From the NCBI GenBank assembly GCA_045661345.1, contig JAZRFM010000021.1, positions 36,188 through 100,187 on the forward strand: a stretch of DNA of 64,000 nt, given 5' to 3'. Source of the DNA: RUG12461 sp045661345. GTDB taxonomy: Bacteria > Bacillota > Clostridia > Lachnospirales > Lachnospiraceae. Shown in pieces: positions 1-8,821 of this stretch. The stretch's first letter is position 1. The number at the start of each line of letters is the position of its first letter. The position numbers were made by a program, and so were the translations under genes. Below the pieces are notes generated by a model, which saw only the letters and a program-made list of their open reading frames with translations, had not been told where the DNA came from and searched no databases.

Positions 1-54
1 GTGGTATTATTGGCTATCATCTTTGACGTGCTGTCAAATAAAAAGAAAAAGTAA
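1..54 (+). CDS. C-terminal end of a sugar ABC transporter permease (partial)
   Basis: The first 17 codons of the window are open and end at a TAA. The residues (a hydrophobic stretch, then FDVL and a lysine-rich tail) parallel the last residues of the next gene, which ends in a similar hydrophobic segment, FDIL and a basic tail. This fits the end of a paralogous BPD_transp_2 family permease; such transporters often use two permease genes in tandem. The rest lies upstream of the window. The next gene starts 12 bases later, so the two are almost certainly co-transcribed. Confidence 0.6.
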   Translation: MVLLAIIFDVLSNKKKK

Positions 55-66
55 AGGGGAAGAGAC

Positions 67-1242
67 ATGGCAAGTAAATATGTAAATGTATTAAAAAAGA
101 ATGCAATGCTCATCGTTCTTGTCCTGGTCTACATCTTTTTCACGATCATGACAGGCGGCAATATGTTTCAGGCAATGAACTTCAATGCCCTGATTACACA
201 AAATGCCTATGTATTCATTCTTGCAACCGGTATGCTGATGTGTATGCTGACCGGTGGTAATATCGATCTTTCCTGCGGATCCTTTGTATGTTTCCTGGGA
301 TCGGTCGGTGGTGTTCTGATGACGGTGAAGCAATTCAATACGGGTGTCTCCATCGGGATCATGCTTCTGATCGGTGTGATCTACGGATGCGTACTCGGTT
401 TTCTGATTGCGTATGTAAATATCCCCCCATGGATCGCAACCCTGGCCGGGTATCTTGCGTTCCGTGGTCTGGGTACCGCGATTCTGAGCGCAAACAGTTC
501 TACGGGCAGTATTTCCCTTTCCAATCAGGAAGCGTATCTGGCACTGTTTTCCGGGAAACTCTTTTCCACACCTGTTGGTCAGTTGAATCTCATCTGCCTG
601 ATCGTGGGAATCGTTGTCAGCGTTTTGATCGTCCTGATCAGCTTCCTTGCCAGAGCAAATAAGCTCAAAAAAGGCTACGAAGCAGATTCACTGGCGTCCG
701 TGATCCTGAAGAGCGTGCTCGGTGTGGCGGTTGTCATGCTGTTTGCTTACAAGCTGGCGTTGTCCGGCGGTATTCCCACGGTTCTTGTCTGGGTTGTGGC
801 AATTGTCCTGCTCTACAGCTTCATTACCAGCAAGACGACAACCGGCCGCTATTTCTACACCATCGGTGATAATGCGGAAGCAACGAGGCTTTCCGGTATC
901 GACACCAGAAAGATCATGTTCCTGGCTTATCTGAACATGGCAGTGCTGACCGCGGTGACGACGTTTATCGTAACGGCACGCTTCCAGGCGTCCAACTCCA
1001 CCGCAGGTACCTACTACGAAATGGATGCCATCGCAGCCTGCGTGGTCGGCGGCGTTTCCGCTTACGGTGGTTCCGGAAAGATCACGGGTATGGTGGTTGG
1101 TGCTACTCTGATTGGTGTCATCAACCTGGGGATGTCCCTCATGGGCGTCAATGCTGACTGGCAGAAGATCGTAAAAGGTCTGGTTCTCCTCGGCGCCGTG
1201 GTGTTCGATATTCTTGCCTCCAGGAAGAGCGCAACAAAATAA
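67..1242 (+). CDS. Sugar ABC transporter permease (BPD_transp_2 / RbsC-MglC-YjfF type)
   Basis: Membrane subunit of a monosaccharide ABC importer, 391 residues, a little longer than the usual 320-350. About ten hydrophobic segments cover most of its length. The family signature is present around residues 255-280 (GRYFYTIGDNAEATRLSGID), followed by a membrane segment and a Gly-rich loop (VGGVSAYGGSGK). An AGGGGAAG ribosome binding site precedes the ATG. It follows another permease end at 12 bases. The nearby pentose genes (from 7.1 kb) suggest arabinose or a similar sugar as substrate, but that is inference because the binding protein and ATPase are outside the window and a terminator and other genes intervene. 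Confidence 0.88.
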   Translation: MASKYVNVLKKNAMLIVLVLVYIFFTIMTGGNMFQAMNFNALITQNAYVFILATGMLMCMLTGGNIDLSCGSFVCFLGSVGGVLMTVKQFNTGVSIGIMLLIGVIYGCVLGFLIAYVNIPPWIATLAGYLAFRGLGTAILSANSSTGSISLSNQEAYLALFSGKLFSTPVGQLNLICLIVGIVVSVLIVLISFLARANKLKKGYEADSLASVILKSVLGVAVVMLFAYKLALSGGIPTVLVWVVAIVLLYSFITSKTTTGRYFYTIGDNAEATRLSGIDTRKIMFLAYLNMAVLTAVTTFIVTARFQASNSTAGTYYEMDAIAACVVGGVSAYGGSGKITGMVVGATLIGVINLGMSLMGVNADWQKIVKGLVLLGAVVFDILASRKSATK

Positions 1243-1328
1243 TCTTTTTGTGAATTGAAAAGCAAAAAACTCCGTCCCTTTTAGGCGGGGCGTCATAAGA
1301 CAGTAAATACTGTTAGAATGAAAAGAAT

Positions 1329-1360
1329 GTGAAGGCGTGGCTTCGGTCACGCCTTTTCAC
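1329..1360. terminator. Hairpin after the ABC permease
   Basis: GTGAAGGCGTG pairs with CACGCCTTTTCAC, with a two-base bulge and a GC-rich core, about 90 bases after the permease stop. The T run is short, so this is a weak terminator candidate. It overlaps the end of the recombinase remnant on the other strand. Confidence 0.5.
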
Positions 1361-1519
1361 TTGCTAAGAGTTCATTCAGAGGGATGAATCCCAATCCGTC
1401 ATACTGGATGTGGATATGCTGTGTGCGCTTGCCGAAGGATTTGTCCGGAGCATCCACGTATATCGCCTTTACCAGTTCATGAAACGCTATGTTCCGTCTT
1501 TTAACGGAATAGGAATCCG
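1347..1519 (-). pseudogene. Remnant of the C-terminus of a serine recombinase (DUF4368-like)
   Basis: Read on the minus strand, this stretch encodes about 55 residues ending at a TGA, with VKAIYVDAPDKSFGKRTQ followed by IHIQYDGLGFIP. That resembles the very C-terminal motif of large serine recombinases of Clostridia (end of DUF4368: basic residues, RTQ, then an I-x-I-x-Y-x-x-x-G-x-I strand). No catalytic domain is present and no start codon is apparent, so it is a scar of a lost mobile element. It overlaps the following minus-strand ORF in another frame, which suggests a frameshift or junction at about 1490-1520. Identification is by motif only. Confidence 0.45.
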
Positions 1520-1777
1520 CTGAAAGATCATCCAGGCGTAACAGTCCCAGACAAGCTGAAGGAAGAGATCATCATTTATCAGTTCATCATACTTTTCTGT
1601 TCGCAGCACATCATATGGGCAGCGGGGTAACGAAAGATATTCCTTTTGTTTTTCAACCATTACCCTTGGAAGCGCATAGAAAAGCGTAAGCCATCCTTCG
1701 CACCTCCTTTCCGGCTGAAATTTCATCCCTCTACTTATATATGCATGAAAGAGGGTCAAATGTTCCATGTGTTCCAA
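1487..1777 (-). CDS. Hypothetical protein
   Basis: A 96-residue open frame on the minus strand, opposite to the surrounding genes. It has no motif that I recognise. The composition is ordinary for a small soluble protein, rich in Leu, Tyr and Arg. A GGAGG-like sequence is not obvious before the ATG. Because its 3' end runs into the serine-recombinase remnant it may be part of the same decayed element rather than an expressed gene. Confidence 0.35.
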   Translation of the reverse strand: MEHMEHLTLFHAYISRGMKFQPERRCEGWLTLFYALPRVMVEKQKEYLSLPRCPYDVLRTEKYDELINDDLFLQLVWDCYAWMIFQRIPIPLKDGT

Positions 1778-1941
1778 TAAATCTCAAAAATATTTTTTAC
1801 CACGAATCGTTACGATAAAGACAATATGTCCATGGCCATGTAATCACGTCATTTAGGTAAACATAGGCTCAAATGAAACCTTAGCCTATATCGGTTTTAA
1901 TGATGAATGACTTGAATGGTTTTGTCAAAGAATAATAAAGT

Positions 1942-1970
1942 TTGACGTGTGATATATCAAGGTATATCAT
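1942..1970 (+). promoter_or_regulatory. vapBC promoter with overlapping palindromic operator
   Basis: TTGACG (1942-1947) and TATCAT (1965-1970) are separated by 17 bases, a good sigma-A promoter. The inverted repeat TGATATA-N6-TATATCA (1950-1956 and 1963-1969) lies between the boxes and covers the -10. This is the position expected for an autoregulatory VapB/VapBC operator. The start of vapB is 25 bases downstream, with an AGGAGG site at 1981. The rest of the 1778-1941 gap shows no gene. Confidence 0.65.
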
Positions 1971-1994
1971 AAAGAAGTAAAGGAGGCGAATATT

Positions 1995-2240
1995 ATGGAA
2001 ACAGCAGCATTACATACAACCAAACCTTTTATGTCAGGACGCAGTCAGGCAATCAGGATTCCTAAAGAATACCAGTTTGATGACACGGAGGTTATTATCA
2101 ACAGAGTGGGCGACTCCCTTGTAATTACTCCGAAATCGTCATTAAAGGATGCTTTTTACACTGGACTTTCCATGCTCTCCGATGACTTTCTTGCAGATGG
2201 CAGACCGGAAGAAGTATCAAATACAAGGGTGGAATTGTAA
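1995..2240 (+). CDS. vapB: VapB-type antitoxin (AbrB/SpoVT swapped-hairpin domain)
   Basis: An 81-residue protein. Residues 13-50 carry the AbrB-fold signature of VapB antitoxins: SGRSQAIRIPKEYQF, then VIINRVGDSLVITPK. The C-terminal part should wrap the toxin. It would bind VapC and, through the AbrB fold, the palindrome at 1950-1969 to repress the operon. AGGAGG lies 8 bases before the ATG. The gene is two bases upstream of vapC, and the pair has its own promoter and a strong terminator, a self-contained module. Confidence 0.9.
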   Translation: METAALHTTKPFMSGRSQAIRIPKEYQFDDTEVIINRVGDSLVITPKSSLKDAFYTGLSMLSDDFLADGRPEEVSNTRVEL

Positions 2241-2242
2241 TC

Positions 2243-2662
2243 ATGTATATGCTCGATACCAATATACTCATCTTTTGTCTCAGACACCCGGATTCTAAAT
2301 GCGCAGAAACACTTGCGGAGCATATAGGTCATGATGTCTGCATTTCCGTTGTAACCTATGCGGAACTGGAATACGGCATAATGAACAGCAAATATCCTGA
2401 AAGGAACAGAGAAGCCATAAACAAGATTTTAGCCGGCATCCTCATCATGGATTTTGATACGAAAGCAGCTGTTCATTTTGGGCGGATCCTTGCTGAGCTT
2501 AAGCAGAAGAAAAAAGAAAAACAAAATCAGGACAGGGATAAGATGATAGCTGCCCATGCAAGATCACGGGGATATACGCTTGTTACCGATAATACCAGGG
2601 ATTTTGGAGGGGTATTTATAGATTCATCTGGACGTCAAATAGGTATAGGAATTGGGAATTAA
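2243..2662 (+). CDS. vapC: VapC toxin, PIN-domain ribonuclease
   Basis: A 139-residue PIN-domain protein of the usual VapC length. The acidic metal-binding residues can be seen: D5 in MLDTNI, E41 in YAELEYG, D99 in the DKMIAAHA motif and D116 in VTDNTRDF. VapC toxins are Mg-dependent RNases that cut tRNA or rRNA and are held inactive by VapB. All the catalytic residues are intact, so the toxin is probably functional. A second in-frame ATG lies two codons in (2249). A rho-independent terminator follows at 2707. Confidence 0.92.
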   Translation: MYMLDTNILIFCLRHPDSKCAETLAEHIGHDVCISVVTYAELEYGIMNSKYPERNREAINKILAGILIMDFDTKAAVHFGRILAELKQKKKEKQNQDRDKMIAAHARSRGYTLVTDNTRDFGGVFIDSSGRQIGIGIGN

Positions 2663-2706
2663 TGATAATATAGAAATCACGGCAAAATTTTCGTAATATC
2701 GGAGTG

Positions 2707-2747
2707 AAACTCCTTACCACATCATTTCTGTGGTAAGGAGTTTTTTT
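2707..2747 (+). terminator. Strong rho-independent terminator of vapBC
   Basis: A 15-bp perfect stem (AAACTCCTTACCACA, 2707-2721, with TGTGGTAAGGAGTTT, 2729-2743), a 7-base loop and a run of seven T. It also shows that an in-frame ATG at 2730 cannot be the start of the next gene. Confidence 0.93.
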
Positions 2748-2948
2748 GCCAATCCTGTCATCGACAGTGCTCAATTTGCGTTACTGTTTTATGAACACCG
2801 CCCAGGCGGGACGGAGTTTTTTTATCCGGATCGCGGTGCTTTTTTTCCAATATATGGTATAGTGGAGGCGGACATTTTTTTCATCAGGATTATGATGGAA
2901 ATATATGCCCGAAAGAGAAAGGAAGAAAGAGACGAGAGGAGAACGGGG

Positions 2949-4820
2949 ATGAAAAAGAGTAAATTACGGTACTGGTTTGACAACCAGATGGCCTCCGGGA
3001 CGGGGGCGCTGGTCCGGCTTCTGTTTATTGTGACCGCCATAGCGGTGTTTGGGGTAGGACTTCTGGTTTATGCGATCTTCAACCGGGACGCGGGATATGC
3101 AAACGGTGTGTTTACGGCCCTGCTTCACATCATGGACCCGGGTACCATGGCGGAAGACGGAGACGGCTCTGTTTTTTACATCGTTTTCATGCTGGTGGTC
3201 TGCTTTATCGGAATCCTGCTGACCAGTACTTTGACCGGTATTATCTGCAATGCGATCGATGACAGGGTACAGGAACTTAGGCGCGGAAAATCCGTTGTTG
3301 TGGAACAAAATCACGTTGTGGTCCTGGGGACGGATAACGGGATCTATACCATCATCTCCGAACTGATCGAAGCAAACCTGAATCAGAAGAGAGAGGCACT
3401 TGTCATCATGGACGACAAGATCCCGAAGGACGAGATGGATGAAAGGATCCGCCAGCGTTTTCCGGACACGAAGACCACCCGGGTCATCTGCCGCTCCGGG
3501 AGCATCTGCGATCTGAATGATCTTTCCGTCTGCTCCATTGATACCTGCCGCAGCGTCATCATCAATGCGGATGATGATTTCCTGACGATCAAAAGCATTC
3601 TGGCGGTAACGAAGCTCATCAAGGAGTCCGGAAATAAAAACTGTTATATCACAGCCGTGATCCGGGATGAGCATAACATCCAGGCAGCGGAAATCGCGGG
3701 GGAGGGCTATGCGGAGATCTTAAGCTTCAGAGACGCCATGAGCCGCATCATTGCGCATACCAGCAGACACGCCGGTCTCTCTGCCGTATATACGGAGCTT
3801 TTTGATTATGACGGAAGCGAATTCTATATCGAGGAACATCCCGAGGTGATCGGGAAACCCATGTTTGAACTGAACCTTTACTTCCCGGTATCCATTGTTG
3901 CCGGGTTGAAAAAGAAGGATGGGCGGATCCTGATGAACCCGGATCCGGAGACCCTTGTGGAAGCGGGAGACAAGCTGATCCTGTTTGCGGAGGATGACGG
4001 TGTGAGCAAGCCGAGCGAAGAGGCGGCTGCCGTGGATCAAAATTCGGTTCTGACGAAACGTGTAGCAGAGGAACCGCTGACAAACGATATCCTGATCCTC
4101 GGATACAGCAGGGATATTCCGACCATTCTTGGGGAAGAGGACCATTATGTGGCAGAAGGCTCCCTCGTCACCATCGCGATCCCGGAGGATCAGGCCGAAC
4201 ATCTGGAGGAACTGAACGCACTTCAATTCCGGAATATCCATCTGGAGGTACTGGTTACGGATATCTACAACCGGGATCAACTGGAGCAGCTTCTGAAAAA
4301 CGAGAATACGCTGGTGCTTGTTCTTGCGGATACCGATGATGAGATGACGGATGAAGACGCGGAAATGAAGGATGCGAAGATCCTGATGGTGCTGCTCCAG
4401 CTCAAGTATCTGTCCGCAAAGGGGCACCGCATGAAGGTGACAAGCGAGGTGCTCCGGGCGGAGAATCAGGAGCTTGCCGAGATCACGGAAGTGAATGACT
4501 TCGTGATAGGCCGTAACATATCCAGTCTGATCCTGGCGCAGATCTCCCAGTTCCGCGAGTTGAAGGATATCTTCCATGAATTGCTGACGGAAGAAGGATC
4601 AGAGATCTATGTACGGCCTGCCAAACATTATATTCACATTGAGCGGCCGGTGAATATTTATACGGCAGGATATGCGGCGGCCATCCGGAAGGAAGTTCTG
4701 ATCGGATACCGGAAATATGATAAGGAAACAGACAGCTACACCATCGTCTCCAACCCCCCGAAGGACACCATGGTCCAATGGGGAGAAGAGGATTGTTTGA
4801 TCGTGATCGCGGAGGATTGA
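2949..4820 (+). CDS. CASTOR/POLLUX-like ion channel with RCK (TrkA-N) domains
   Basis: A 623-residue membrane protein. Two hydrophobic segments lie near residues 20-45 and 75-100, then an RCK/NAD-binding-like domain starts at about residue 120 (VVVLGTDNGIYTIISEL) and a second similar one at about 380 (NDILILGYSRDIPTIL). This is the layout of the CASTOR/POLLUX family of tetrameric cation channels and its bacterial relatives. The ATG at 2949 is chosen because AGGAG precedes it and the earlier in-frame ATG at 2730 is inside a terminator. The downstream clostripain-like lipoprotein starts four bases after the stop, so the two are one transcription unit. Which ion it conducts cannot be read from the sequence. 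Confidence 0.82.
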   Translation: MKKSKLRYWFDNQMASGTGALVRLLFIVTAIAVFGVGLLVYAIFNRDAGYANGVFTALLHIMDPGTMAEDGDGSVFYIVFMLVVCFIGILLTSTLTGIICNAIDDRVQELRRGKSVVVEQNHVVVLGTDNGIYTIISELIEANLNQKREALVIMDDKIPKDEMDERIRQRFPDTKTTRVICRSGSICDLNDLSVCSIDTCRSVIINADDDFLTIKSILAVTKLIKESGNKNCYITAVIRDEHNIQAAEIAGEGYAEILSFRDAMSRIIAHTSRHAGLSAVYTELFDYDGSEFYIEEHPEVIGKPMFELNLYFPVSIVAGLKKKDGRILMNPDPETLVEAGDKLILFAEDDGVSKPSEEAAAVDQNSVLTKRVAEEPLTNDILILGYSRDIPTILGEEDHYVAEGSLVTIAIPEDQAEHLEELNALQFRNIHLEVLVTDIYNRDQLEQLLKNENTLVLVLADTDDEMTDEDAEMKDAKILMVLLQLKYLSAKGHRMKVTSEVLRAENQELAEITEVNDFVIGRNISSLILAQISQFRELKDIFHELLTEEGSEIYVRPAKHYIHIERPVNIYTAGYAAAIRKEVLIGYRKYDKETDSYTIVSNPPKDTMVQWGEEDCLIVIAED

Positions 4821-4824
4821 GGAA

Positions 4825-6984
4825 ATGAAAAGAAGGATACTGACGGGTTTTCTTGCCCTTACGGTTGCAGTTTCGGCTACGGGGTGTACAGGTGACACAG
4901 AGGAAAACGGGCAGTACCAGGGTAATACGGACTTCGCGGAGGAAGCAGAAGAAGGGGGAGGAACACAGGGGAGCAGCGCATCTCTTCAGGACAGCCCCGG
5001 CGGAGTGAACATCACCGTGGACAATGCGACAGGAGAGCTGCATGTCGACCGCCGCACCTTTACCGACAAAATCGGTGAGACCGGGGATGATACATGGACG
5101 ATCTTTGTCTATCTCTGCGGAACGGATCTGGAAAGCGATCTGGGGGCCGCAACCGGTGACCTGGGAGAAATGATTGATGTCCGGGGAGACAATATCCGGT
5201 TTGTTGTGGAGACAGGCGGCACGAAGACCTGGCAGAACGAGGTGATAGACAATCAGACCAACCAGAGATATCTGATCCAGAACGGAGAGATGTACCTTGT
5301 GGATGAAGTGCCCATGGCAAGCATGGCGGAACCGGAGACACTGGCGGACTTCCTGCATTGGGGTGTCTCCCATTATGCGTCGGATCATATGGGCCTCATA
5401 TTGTGGGATCACGGCGGCGGCAGCATCTCCGGGGTCTGCTTTGATGAGATCCAATATGGCGATTCTCTGGAGCTGGAGGATCTGGATAAGGCTTTGTGCT
5501 CCTATGCATCGACATTCGGCCGCAAATTTGATTTGATCGGTTTCGACGCCTGTCTGATGGCAACCGTAGAGACGGCAAACGTGATGGCAACCTATGCGGA
5601 TTACATGGTGGCCTCGGAGGAGATCATGCCGGGCAGCGGCTATGATTATACGACGATCGGTAACTTTATCGCGGAGAATCCGGAAGCGGACGGGGCTGCC
5701 GTCGGAAGGGTGATCTGTGACAGCTTCCTGGCCTCCTGTTTGGAATCGGGGGATTCGGACTGCGCGATGCAGTCCGTGACGGATCTTTCAAAGGTGGACG
5801 GACTGCTGGAAAGCTTTAATACCTATGCAAAAGAGATGTATGAGGCGGGAAAGAATGCCGGCGACCTTGCCTGGATCGTGAGAGCAATCATGGCTGCGGA
5901 AAATTACGGCGGCAACAATCCCTCCGAAGGCTATACCAACATGGTGGATATGGGTGGGATTATTGACGCCGCAGAAAGGTATTCCGGCGGCTCGCCAGGC
6001 GCCCGGGACGCGCTGCATCAGGCCGTCATCTATGCCGTGGACGGATCGGAGCAAGGGGGATCCTCCGGGCTCTCCATGTATTATCCTCTGAGCATCCAGG
6101 GGTCCATGGAAATGAAGACCTTCAACAGGGTTTGTATCAGCCCTTATTATCTTTCCTTTGTAGACCGGCAGACCCAGTCCGGTGTGGAGGGAGAAGCGGC
6201 TGCAGGCTACGATGAGGGGCAATGGTTTGATGAGGAGGGACAATGGAACTCTGCGGAGCAGGAGCAGGACGATTCCCATTGGGATTATATGGATGAGTAT
6301 GAACAGACCGGAGAGAGCCCGTATATCACCTTTGCGGAAGAACCCCAGCTGGATGAGCAGGGTATCTTCTGGTTTCAGCTGGACGAAAAAGGAAATGAAA
6401 ATGCTTCTGACGTAAGCGCCATGGTTTATGAAATATCGCAGGACGGGGAAGACCTGATCGTCCTCGGAGAGACGAGGGATGTCATCGGAGACTGGGAAAC
6501 CGGTGTTTTTCAGGACAACTTTGACGGCTATTGGCTGTCACTACCGGACGGGCAGAACCTTTCCACCTATCTCATCGAGGTGACGGAGGATTATGAGCTT
6601 TACACCGCCACGATCCTTCTCAACGGCCAGGAGACGAACCTCAGAATAAAGCAGCTCTTTGAGGACGGATCGGTTGTGATCGAGGGAACCTGGGACGGAA
6701 TCGACGATAACGGCTCGGCAGACAGAAACATCATTCCCCTGCAGGAGGGAGACGTGATCATTCCGAGCTATACGGCCTACAGTATGGATGGAGGGGAGGA
6801 GTTTATCTACTACGGAACTGAATACGTAGTGGATTCCGAAACCGCTATCTATTATGATCTGATGGAACCGGCGGATTACAGATATCTTTTCGCGATCGAT
6901 GATATTTACGGGGACTATTATCTCACCGATGCGGTAGAATTCAGTGTGAACGAAGATGGCAGCGTCGGCTTCCAGGTGCCCTGA
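4825..6984 (+). CDS. Clostripain-like cysteine peptidase (family C11), lipoprotein
   Basis: A 719-residue secreted protein. The N-terminus is a lipoprotein signal peptide with the lipobox before C21, then an acidic, Gly/Ser-rich linker to about residue 85. The peptidase C11 domain follows: WTIFVYLCGTDLES near 91, catalytic His196 in WDHGGG and catalytic Cys243 in GFDACLMA. Clostripain-type enzymes cut after basic residues, usually Arg. The C-terminal 300 residues are acidic and lack a motif that I know, possibly a substrate or cell-wall binding region. It sits four bases after the RCK channel gene and is followed by a terminator at 7027. Confidence 0.88.
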   Translation: MKRRILTGFLALTVAVSATGCTGDTEENGQYQGNTDFAEEAEEGGGTQGSSASLQDSPGGVNITVDNATGELHVDRRTFTDKIGETGDDTWTIFVYLCGTDLESDLGAATGDLGEMIDVRGDNIRFVVETGGTKTWQNEVIDNQTNQRYLIQNGEMYLVDEVPMASMAEPETLADFLHWGVSHYASDHMGLILWDHGGGSISGVCFDEIQYGDSLELEDLDKALCSYASTFGRKFDLIGFDACLMATVETANVMATYADYMVASEEIMPGSGYDYTTIGNFIAENPEADGAAVGRVICDSFLASCLESGDSDCAMQSVTDLSKVDGLLESFNTYAKEMYEAGKNAGDLAWIVRAIMAAENYGGNNPSEGYTNMVDMGGIIDAAERYSGGSPGARDALHQAVIYAVDGSEQGGSSGLSMYYPLSIQGSMEMKTFNRVCISPYYLSFVDRQTQSGVEGEAAAGYDEGQWFDEEGQWNSAEQEQDDSHWDYMDEYEQTGESPYITFAEEPQLDEQGIFWFQLDEKGNENASDVSAMVYEISQDGEDLIVLGETRDVIGDWETGVFQDNFDGYWLSLPDGQNLSTYLIEVTEDYELYTATILLNGQETNLRIKQLFEDGSVVIEGTWDGIDDNGSADRNIIPLQEGDVIIPSYTAYSMDGGEEFIYYGTEYVVDSETAIYYDLMEPADYRYLFAIDDIYGDYYLTDAVEFSVNEDGSVGFQVP

Positions 6985-7026
6985 CAGGAAGAGAGTTTTT
7001 TTTGCTGAATATTTGTGATACAATAA

Positions 7027-7068
7027 GAGCGATGATTTGCACTTCCGGAAATCGTCGCTCTTTCTTTT
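7027..7068 (+). terminator. Rho-independent terminator
   Basis: GAGCGATGATTT (7027-7038) pairs with AAATCGTCGCTC (7049-7060) with one G-T wobble, followed by TTTCTTTT. It lies 43 bases after the clostripain stop and 57 bases before the sugar kinase start, and separates the two transcription units. Confidence 0.85.
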
Positions 7069-7125
7069 GAACAGCCATGATTTTGGAGTGCGGGACAGGA
7101 ATTGTATTTTTCAGGAGGGACTGAC

Positions 7126-8724
7126 GTGGGAAACGCAAAAGAACAGATTGAGAGCGGCAAAGCCGTCATGGGGCTGGAATTCGGCTCCACAAGGATCAAG
7201 GCGGTCCTGATCGGTGATGACTATGCACCGATTGCATCCGGCGCGCATGACTGGGAGAACCGTTTTGAAAACGGTGTCTGGACCTACAGCCTGCAGGACA
7301 TCCATGAAGGGATTCAGGACTGCTACCGGGATCTGCTGCGGGATGTCAAAGACCGCTATGACACGACCATCAAGAGTCTGGCTGCCATCGGGATTTCCGG
7401 TATGATGCACGGGTATCTTCCCTTTGACAGGAACGGGGAGCTTCTCGTCCCCTTCCGCACCTGGCGCAACACCATCACCGGGGAAGCTGCAGCGGCACTG
7501 ACGAAGGAGTTTTCCTTCAACATTCCGCAGCGTTGGAGTATCGCCCACCTTTATCAGGCGATCCTGAATAAGGAGCCTCATGTAAAAGAGATTGCGCATT
7601 TCACCACGCTGGCCGGCTATATCCACTGGAAGCTGACGGGAGAGAAGGTGCTCGGTGTCGGGGAGGCTTCCGGGATGTTCCCCATCGATGATGCGACGGG
7701 AACCTTTGATGCGGGGATGATCAGACGGTTTGATGAGCTGACCGCGCCTCAGGGATTTCCGTGGAAACTGGAAGAGATTTTGCCGAGGGTGATGACGGCA
7801 GGCGAAAAGGCAGGGACACTTACCCCGGAGGGGGCAGCCTTCCTCGATCCGGGCGGCAGTCTTGCGGCAGGGATTCCGTTCTGTCCTCCGGAGGGGGATG
7901 CAGGCACGGGTATGGCTGCGACGAACTCTGTGGCCAAGAGAACCGGAAATGTATCCGCAGGGACCTCCTTCTTTGCAATGGTGGTATTGGAGAAGCCCCT
8001 GCAGAAGGTACACGAGGAACTGGACATCGTGGCGACACCGGACGGTGCACCTGTTGCCATGGCGCACTGCAACAACGGTACGACGGATCTGAACGGCTGG
8101 GTCAATCTGTTCGGAGAATTCGCAAAAGCCTCCGGTCATCCCATGGATGCGGGAGACCTTTACGGCCTGCTTTATAACAAGGCACTGGAAGGAAAGAAGA
8201 ACTGCGGCGGATTGCTGGCCTACAACTACAATGCAGGGGAAGCAATCACCGGACTGAATGCAGGGAGACCGCTGTTTGTGCGGACGCCGGATGCGGAGTT
8301 TACCCTGGCAAACTTCATGCGGTCCCATCTCTACGCGTCCCTTTCCACCCTGAAGATCGGATGCGATATCCTGTTTAAGGAGGAGGGCGTCAAGGTGGAT
8401 AAGCTGTACGGCCACGGCGGCTTTTTCAAGACCAAAGGCGTGGGGCAGTCCATGCTGGCTGCGGCCATGAATGCGCCCGTCGCTGTCATGAAGACGGCAG
8501 GAGAAGGTGGCCCCTGGGGCATGGCACTCCTTGCGGCATTCATGATCAGCGGAAACGGCGCTGCTCTCGGAGAATTCCTGTCCGACAGGGTTTTTGGCGG
8601 AGAATCCGGTGATGTGATGAATCCGGACCCGGAGGATGTGAAAGGGTTTGACGAGTACATCGAGGGATACAAAAAAACACTCCCGGCAGAGGCCGCGGCA
8701 GCAGCATTTGTGATGGAAGCTTAA
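7126..8724 (+). CDS. FGGY-family carbohydrate kinase, probable L-ribulokinase
   Basis: A 532-residue cytoplasmic sugar kinase. The first phosphate-binding motif is MGLEFGSTRIKAVLIGDD near residues 12-30, and the second FGGY half begins with the GTDLNGW region and continues through the GHGGFFKTKGVGQSMLAAAM motif. FGGY kinases phosphorylate ketoses with ATP. Its place directly before transketolase, araA and araD points to L-ribulose as substrate, taking the role of AraB; this is inference from context. GTG at 7126 is chosen because AGGAGGGA lies six bases before it. The alternative TTG eight codons earlier has no ribosome binding site. Confidence 0.85.
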   Translation: MGNAKEQIESGKAVMGLEFGSTRIKAVLIGDDYAPIASGAHDWENRFENGVWTYSLQDIHEGIQDCYRDLLRDVKDRYDTTIKSLAAIGISGMMHGYLPFDRNGELLVPFRTWRNTITGEAAAALTKEFSFNIPQRWSIAHLYQAILNKEPHVKEIAHFTTLAGYIHWKLTGEKVLGVGEASGMFPIDDATGTFDAGMIRRFDELTAPQGFPWKLEEILPRVMTAGEKAGTLTPEGAAFLDPGGSLAAGIPFCPPEGDAGTGMAATNSVAKRTGNVSAGTSFFAMVVLEKPLQKVHEELDIVATPDGAPVAMAHCNNGTTDLNGWVNLFGEFAKASGHPMDAGDLYGLLYNKALEGKKNCGGLLAYNYNAGEAITGLNAGRPLFVRTPDAEFTLANFMRSHLYASLSTLKIGCDILFKEEGVKVDKLYGHGGFFKTKGVGQSMLAAAMNAPVAVMKTAGEGGPWGMALLAAFMISGNGAALGEFLSDRVFGGESGDVMNPDPEDVKGFDEYIEGYKKTLPAEAAAAAFVMEA

Positions 8725-8821
8725 GGAAACGTTATTTTCAGCGTTCCCTGAATGAGTCATGTGGGAAATACACGGATTTGTTTCGTGACATTGGATAAGA
8801 ATGATCAGGAAAGGAGAGCAT

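Noticed and set aside
2730..2948. N-terminal extension of the RCK channel from ATG 2730
   Set aside because: The ATG lies inside the vapBC terminator, has no ribosome site, and the extra 73 residues have no membrane or channel character.
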